Below are positions 58,282 through 64,000 of a DNA stretch of 64,000 bases, in pieces. How positions within the stretch are numbered: the stretch's first letter is position 1; the number at the start of each line of letters is the position of its first letter. Under the pieces are notes generated by a model. That model was given only the letters and a program-made list of their open reading frames with translations, made no database searches and was not told the origin of the DNA. The position numbers and the translations under genes are program-made. Source of the stretch: Hemileia vastatrix (lineage: Eukaryota > Basidiomycota > Pucciniomycetes > Pucciniales > Zaghouaniaceae); contig JASXTE010000002.1 in assembly GCA_030280995.1 (NCBI GenBank), positions 14,150,683 to 14,214,682 on the forward strand, read 5' to 3'.

Positions 58282-59248
58282 CTGCTGATCTTTAGATGTC
58301 CTGATGCACTACTGCCATAGCCCAGGACAAGAACTGGCAATGTGCTGCTCGTTCATTTTCCGACTAACTTCACCCGTCAAACATTTTGAGTAATACTAAG
58401 ATTATTTGCAACTCAACATTCCATAGTTGCTCCCTCTTCCCATGAGCAGTATAGACCAGTATGAAGCAGGTTTCTCACCACACAGATTATTCGTAGGATA
58501 CTTTTTTACCTGGGTGAGATGTTAACTGTCATATCAAAACAAACACATATTGTATAAAAATGTGTATTTATTAGCACTCAATGTGACACGAGTAAGAACA
58601 ATGTTAATGTGAGTATAAAAAATTAAAAATGGATTGCCAAGGAGTCAGAGATGATCACGAAGTACTTATGTACGTTAATCAATGTACATGTAGATATTCG
58701 TAATAAGACGAGCAATAATAGATTATAATTCATAAAACATCGAAGTTGAATCTCTGCCGAAAACTAAAGGAATCTTTGTATACCTATTTACGAGCTTAAG
58801 TAGGTAGTGATTTCGACTTGAGTAACTAGATGAGTCCTTCAACTAATATCAAGTATTAATATAAAATCAAACTACAATAATCCTAATACGAGAACGTGAG
58901 AAAAGAATAAATTTAATAGGGGGTATCATAGTACGAAATTAGAAATTATTTAAAAGGCATTTCACAACACAAAAAGAAAGCCACAAACTTGACATTAATT
59001 CTCCGTAAAAAGGTGTTTTTGGGGCACAATATGGCATATTTTAAAGAATAATTATGGTTGATTTGGTGGGAAAAAGAGGTATTTTGAAATGGAAGATTTC
59101 TAACTTTGATACCCCCTAATATGTTAAAATATTGCTAAGGATAGTCCCTTTATACCGACTTGTCATGCCAATATTAGTCGTAAAGGTTGAGCCTATTGTT
59201 ATTATACAGAGCAATACATCTTGTTGTGGTTAATCTTACTTTACAATA
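58282..59248. other. Intergenic DNA
   Basis: A possible insertion bounded by 'gggggtatca' (58919) and 'tgataccccctaat' (59117) gives short inverted ends around ~200 bp, which may be a small MITE. Otherwise nothing is recognised. Confidence 0.5.
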
Positions 59249-59250
59249 TA

Positions 59251-59536
59251 CAGTTAAACATGTAAACATTGAGACAAAAATAAAAAATTCCAAAAGTTTA
59301 TTGGCAGGCCAAAAGTTGAGCTGCGGTATTTTTTCGTCATCTACCGTTCATTTTGCGTCAATCGCGTCGACTTCTCTGTTATTTCGCCGCTCCTCATCAT
59401 CTAAGTTGAAAGTGAAGTCAACCTAACTGTTATCAAATGAACCGATTCTGTCTAAAAATACTGCAGCTCAACTTTTGGGCTGTCAATAAATTTTCAAAAA
59501 AATTCATTTTTGTCTCATTGTTCGCTTGTTTGACTG
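59251..59536. mobile_element. Tc1/mariner-like MITE, 286 bp, TA target duplication
   Basis: Terminal inverted repeats of ~90 bp begin CAGTTAAACATG at the left and CAGTCAAACAAG at the right (complement). They share TGAGACAAAAAT, AAAAGTTGAGCTGC and GTATTTTT. TA dinucleotides flank both ends (59249-59250, 59537-59538). The ~95-bp centre is GC-richer and non-coding. The CAGT start and TA duplication are typical of Tc1/mariner/pogo elements. Confidence 0.85.
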
Positions 59537-59543
59537 TATATGT

Positions 59544-59758
59544 CACCCGAAGAAAAACATGGGCACCTGATAGCAGGTGCCAATCCCTATCTTTGATTTA
59601 ACTCAATTTCAGCTCAGCTGTAATTCTTCTGGAAAGACTGCGCAGTGAACAATGAGAGCACACTAACTCGCGCAATATCAAATCAAATTTACTCTTAAAT
59701 CAAAACTGAATATAGGGATAGGCACCTGCTAGCAGGTGCCACTTGATTTTTGGCGGTG
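59544..59758. mobile_element. 215-bp MITE with palindromic ends
   Basis: The left end CACCCGAAGAAAAAC and the complement of the right end CACCGCCAAAAATC are followed by palindromes GGCACCTGATAGCAGGTGCC and GGCACCTGCTAGCAGGTGCC and then ATCCCTAT. The flanks TATATGT/TATATAG suggest a short duplication but are not exact. It directly abuts the mariner-like MITE. Confidence 0.75.
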
Positions 59759-61366
59759 TATATAGCTTCATATATGGAAGACTCTATGTAAAAAATTAAT
59801 ATCCTCATTAGTTTACTTATTTATTGTCCATCTCATTTTTATTCTCTGCATAGACTTCTGAGGAAAAAATATATAAGAGATATGTATATTTTATCATGTC
59901 TATGTGCCCCAGATTCAATGTGCCAAATCGTGTTGAATAATCATTTGTTGTATTTGATTTGTGTATTTGGGGTTGAATGCAAAATGAGATTGCCAACTGG
60001 GATGCAAAAAAGTTGGCATGCAATATGAAATGAATATTGCAGATGAAAACAGTGGCAAGCAAAATTTGCAATTCCACTCATGGATTTTCATTCTTGACTA
60101 GTGGTATGGGGGTTGGTAGCATGGGTCAAGCAACCACTAAAAAAATTTGTGCACTCATTTTTGAGCAGAGAGTATCATGAGTGCAGAATTATGGAAGGTG
60201 CCCATAATTTATTATTATTCCTAAATTTTATTGAATAATTTTCATTATTGCAAATGACTTTTGGTTCATTAGTATTTGAGCTAGCTGTGCCAGAGCCTTT
60301 CTCAACATTGATTTTACTCTTTAAAGTTATTGAATATTTTCCATTATGAGGATTTGATTCTGGTGCAAGTTAATGTTGGCTCTATATTATGACCATTAAA
60401 AAACAGAATTACCTGATTAAAATTAATTACAGTCAGGAAAAAATGAAGTGATGGTATCTGTTCACTTTCATTATAAGTGAAGGTTGGTTTAATTGTCATA
60501 TTGACCTTATGACTGAAACTTGTGGTTCACAAATTTTCAAGTCACTCACTCTTTGAATAATATTAAGAGTTGACAATAGGCATGGATAGTGCTCCAAAGT
60601 GAAAGTTGGCTTAGGGGATCTTGTTATCACTTAAAATACTTTACATTTTTTTAATCATGTAATGATCAGTTAACCAATGGTGTGAACACCAGTAAAAAAT
60701 ATGTGTTGTGATTTAGCATCATATTTAAATTTGATGGATGGATATTTGAACAACTCAGTAGCTCATGACATCTAGTAAAATATGTCAAAAACTATTGATG
60801 GTGCAGATTATTTTTCTTTCACAAGTTGATAGTGGGGAAATGATGACCCAATGTTTTGGAGATGAACATGCTGGTATTATCAAGTCTTGGGGGTCAGAGA
60901 TAGCATTTTTGGGTAATTTGTATAATAAATTATATTTACAAAAGTCTGTGCATTCAAAGTAATGCCCTATGATGGATATATTTATATGTGATCCATCAGC
61001 AAAAGGTATAAATAATGCAGATTTCAAGTTAACTCTGACAACCATTTTTGATGGAACACAAAAACTTATATAAAAAAGCCCTAGACATCTGGTGCAAATT
61101 TTTCCCCTAGGTATTTATATTTATCAAAATAGTTATTGCTAGAAATATTATGAGTCAAATCATTTCTCACAACATCAAATATTGTGTGGACAGGTTAACA
61201 AGATACTTGATTAATGCTTCAATTCTAGAATATTGTCTTCCAGAAAGTACTTGGCTGATGGTCAGAAGCATGTTTGTGCAGGTGAGTGACATAAAGCATA
61301 AACAAGGCTGTAACAGGTGTGATTTATACATTAGTTGGTTTTTGAACATTTGAAAATCATGGTTAT
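59759..61366. other. Intergenic DNA with a dispersed repeat
   Basis: 60145-60300 repeats the element at 13900-14100. The stretch at 60765-61350 has moderately long open frames on both strands (for example SGEMMTQCFGDEHAGIIKSW near 60830), but none is recognised and stops are frequent. No confident gene. Confidence 0.5.
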
Positions 61367-63672
61367 TGTCAGCCAGGCTACTAGACTTACCTGGTAAAAT
61401 AATTATTTTACTGAAGTGAAGCCACACCTTTTTTTAAAATATTTATTAATAATTAATTATTTAACATTTACTTATATATTACTTACAACTAACTAAGCTA
61501 ATTATATTAAGTAGTGTAAATAATTAATTTAAGTAAGTGTCCCATACATTTTTACTCCCTAACACCGCGCTCAATAATGCAATTGATTGGGAATAAAAAT
61601 TAATAATAAAATTATAATAAAAAACCTTAAAATTATTATATTACTTCATTGAGAGATCTGGAATTCCATGAAATCAATATAATTAACTTAAATGTGTTGT
61701 AATTAATTGTGACAGTCCAAGGGAACTGTCAGCCTGTATATCTCCAGGACTGAGTAAAAAGTAACTATAAGTTATGTTAAACACATGAACTATACATGGG
61801 AATAATAAATGAGAGTACACAAATAGTATACATAAGTAAAATTATGATAATACACAAAAAATGCCATTATAACACCTTATATACACGCATATATCCACCT
61901 TTTATAGGTCTTATGTACTTAATATTAAGTTGGAATATGTTAGGGTAATCTTAAGAACCTTAAGTATAAGGCTACATAATTTTTAAGTACACTTAAAGCT
62001 GTTATATTCATTGTTTTATGCAAAAAACAAGAAATGCCCTTTATTTCACTTAAAAGTTGACTATATGCGCTATAAAATTGAGAATATCAAAATTGCGCTT
62101 TGACAGATCAATTTGTCTCATTTAGAACTATTGATTTGGCTATTTAAATGCATAAAAATAACACTTTTCAAATTTGGTGTTTTTTATGCCAGAAATGGCT
62201 TCTGTGTACTGGCCACATACTGCCTGCTTTTTTCCCGTGTGAATAGCTTCATTTTTAGCAAAGTTAGCTTTTTCACACTATATTTACCCCACATTCTACG
62301 GCCACTGTGGGGAAACACACTAAAATAGGCGACAGGCTCTTATTTAGTGTCCTAGCTTAATTAATAATGCATTGACCTTGTTTATATGCACTAATTTCAT
62401 TAATAACCTCACTCTTGGCACTTTATTTCATCACCACACTTAAATTTGCCTAATTTTAGTCAAGGATTTACCCGTGCAAGTGCCTGCCAAGAACTGCATG
62501 TAGTTACCCCACATCTCACGCTCTTTTTTAAGTTTTTGGGTGGTTTCTCAGTCAATTTTGGTTATTTTTGAATGGGAATTTCACGTAGTATAATGTCAGG
62601 ATTAGCCCCATTATTTCTACAGTAAATCCCCCTTATTATTAAGCTATTATTAACCTTAAAATGTCTCCTTTAGTCTTTAATATTATTGTTTAATACGCAT
62701 ATACTCTCTTTTTGTCTTTTTCATTAATTTTGATGGATTTCCCTTATTATTACAGGATTTTGGCGGTTGTTACTCTTCTAATTATGTCATGGGTTACTGG
62801 GAATGTTGATGGGCATGTCTATTAGTTGTTTAGAGGCGTCATTAACTGTGTATTGGGTGGTACATCAAGGGAATCATTGGGGAACTCAGTGTGTATAAAA
62901 GGAGGAGGTTTTTGGGTTGTGTTTCTTCATTCTTTATCATTACAATTTAACCAATATAACCAAATAAATTACAATACATATCAATTAGTACTTTTATAAG
63001 ACTTTTGAATAGTATCTGAATTATAAAATCTATTTTTCTACCAACTACAAAGATTGTAAGCCATATATAAAATTAGTGAAAATTATATTACTGAGACCTT
63101 TATATTTGATTACATTTTACAACTTAGTGGATTAGTACTACAGTATTCATACAGGACCATTTAAATCTTCTAGACAACTGACTATTCAAGCTAGTTTCAC
63201 GTCCTTGTACTTGATCTTAGCCTGACAGGAACTCATACTTTATTACCAATGAAAATGATGCCCTTGTTGACATACCACTTAATATATTTTTCTTATGTCA
63301 TATATATACTCCTTCTTAGTCAGCTTCTTTCTCACATTCTTACAGTAGATGGTGTAAATTCCGTGTCTTTATTTCCCTTATGTTTGCCTATAAAAAGGCC
63401 CTCACTTTTGTGCTTTTCAAAAAATTCCTGACTTATTTACTTTATTATAACTACATACAAAGATCTAGTTAGTATTGTTTTAGTATTTACATTAAAACCA
63501 TAATTCTAAACATTTGAACATAATAGTAATCTATATCTTTACCTCTTCTTATTTGAGTAAAAAATCTTTAAAAGTTAAGTAAATACGTACCAAGTTTGAA
63601 TCCTCTGAAACCCAGTGTTGCCGCCCTTGGACCTCCTTGAAAAATCTTCTAGACTTGAAGGACCACCTGACA
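61367..63672 (+). mobile_element. Solo LTR of the element 1 family, split by another solo LTR
   Basis: It starts TGTCAGCCAGGCTACTAG, like the element 1 LTR on its coding strand, and ends TTCTAGACTTG...CCTGACA. It is flanked by the perfect 5-bp duplication GTTAT (61362-61366 and 63673-63677). The uninterrupted length would be about 805-810 bp, matching 801-802 bp of element 1. A TATA-like CCTATAAAAAGGCCC is near 63389. It is more diverged than element 1, so older. Confidence 0.9.
61737..63227 (+). mobile_element. Nested solo LTR (1491 bp), same family as 3626-5114
   Basis: TGTCAGCCTG...AGCCTGACA flanked by GGAAC on both sides (61732-61736 and 63228-63232). A TATA box TATAAAAGGAGG is near 62894. 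It contains no internal sequence, so it arose by LTR-LTR recombination. It sits inside the older solo LTR. Confidence 0.95.
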
Positions 63673-63677
63673 GTTAT

Positions 63678-63881
63678 TAAATTTTTTGTTCCACCTATAT
63701 TTGTGCTAAAGTATGTATTGGTTAATAAACAAATCTGTTACATGGTAAAAACTATTCAAAATACAAATTTGAAGAATGTTGAAGCATGATTATTTTACAA
63801 CACCTAAGATTTTCCTAAATCATTTCATGTTAATGACCTAAGTGAAGAAAATTCAGATATCACACTTTCCACACATGTATC
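63678..63881. other. Short AT-rich spacer
   Basis: No recognisable feature. Confidence 0.5.
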
Positions 63882-64000
63882 ACCACGCAATATGGGGGGC
63901 GGACTTGCTAGCAAGTCCGCAACCTTGAACCCTAATTCATATCTTTTTGAGCACACATTGAGGAAGTGATGAAACCATCATGAAGAAGTATTGAATTTAC
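63882..64000 (+). mobile_element. Left end of a MITE of the 54131 family, cut by window edge
   Basis: TCACCACGCAATATGGGGGG followed by CGGACTTGCTAGCAAGTCCG, nearly identical to the right end of the 54131-54393 MITE in reverse complement. It continues past the window, so its length is unknown. Confidence 0.8.

Noticed and set aside
60765..61427. Candidate genes on both strands near 61 kb
   Set aside because: Open frames under 90 residues without recognisable motifs, splice structure or conservation elsewhere in the window.

Overview
The window looks like repeat-dominated heterochromatin of a large, AT-rich basidiomycete genome, most likely a rust fungus (Pucciniales). The lines of evidence are: chromodomain Ty3/Gypsy retroelements, a PIF/Harbinger-type transposase, a Tet-like 2-oxoglutarate/Fe(II) oxygenase of the kind expanded in rusts, and small GT-AG introns of about 50-170 nt. 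The species cannot be fixed from the sequence alone. No rRNA, tRNA or CRISPR array was recognised.

Layout. 1-3573: 3' end of a Ty3/Gypsy element (integrase tail plus chromodomain), an antisense zinc-finger-like gene with one intron and one nonsense codon, and a probable 3' LTR. 3626-6100: another LTR followed by a repetitive leader. 6420-10270: decayed minus-strand gypsy pol. 10843-13100: rearranged relic of a Harbinger/TET element. 13137-31777: inverted terminal sequences enclosing a satellite array (period about 605-614 bp, each unit with a 46-bp palindrome). That array is split at 21010-29735 by a complete Ty3/Gypsy element ('element 1', minus strand, 5-bp target duplication AAAAG). 32253-32540: a chain of six hairpins. 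35099-50862: a second Ty3/Gypsy element ('element 2', plus strand, target duplication ATATG). Its 5' LTR/leader is broken by two inverted copies (A, 35819-39389; B, 39523-43287) of a transposon carrying a truncated Harbinger transposase gene and, tail-to-tail with it, a TET/JBP-like dioxygenase gene. 54131-55035: a MITE and a T-rich tract. 56577-58131: a small gene island with a DUF4870/UPF0132-like membrane protein and a small secreted Cys/Gly-rich protein built from three exons, one of only 25 nt. 59251-59758: a Tc1/mariner-like MITE next to another MITE. 61367-63672: a solo LTR with a second solo LTR nested in it (target duplications GTTAT and GGAAC). 63882-64000: start of another MITE.

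The most interesting points are the Harbinger-TET association; an apparent second, better-conserved protein encoded in the +1 frame of gag in both gypsy elements; a satellite array bounded by terminal inverted repeats; and a set of element ends whose subterminal palindromes differ in arm sequence but keep a CTAG-like core. The only intact host-like genes are the two on the minus strand between 56.5 and 58.2 kb. Nearly everything else is mobile-element derived and mostly disabled by point nonsense mutations.
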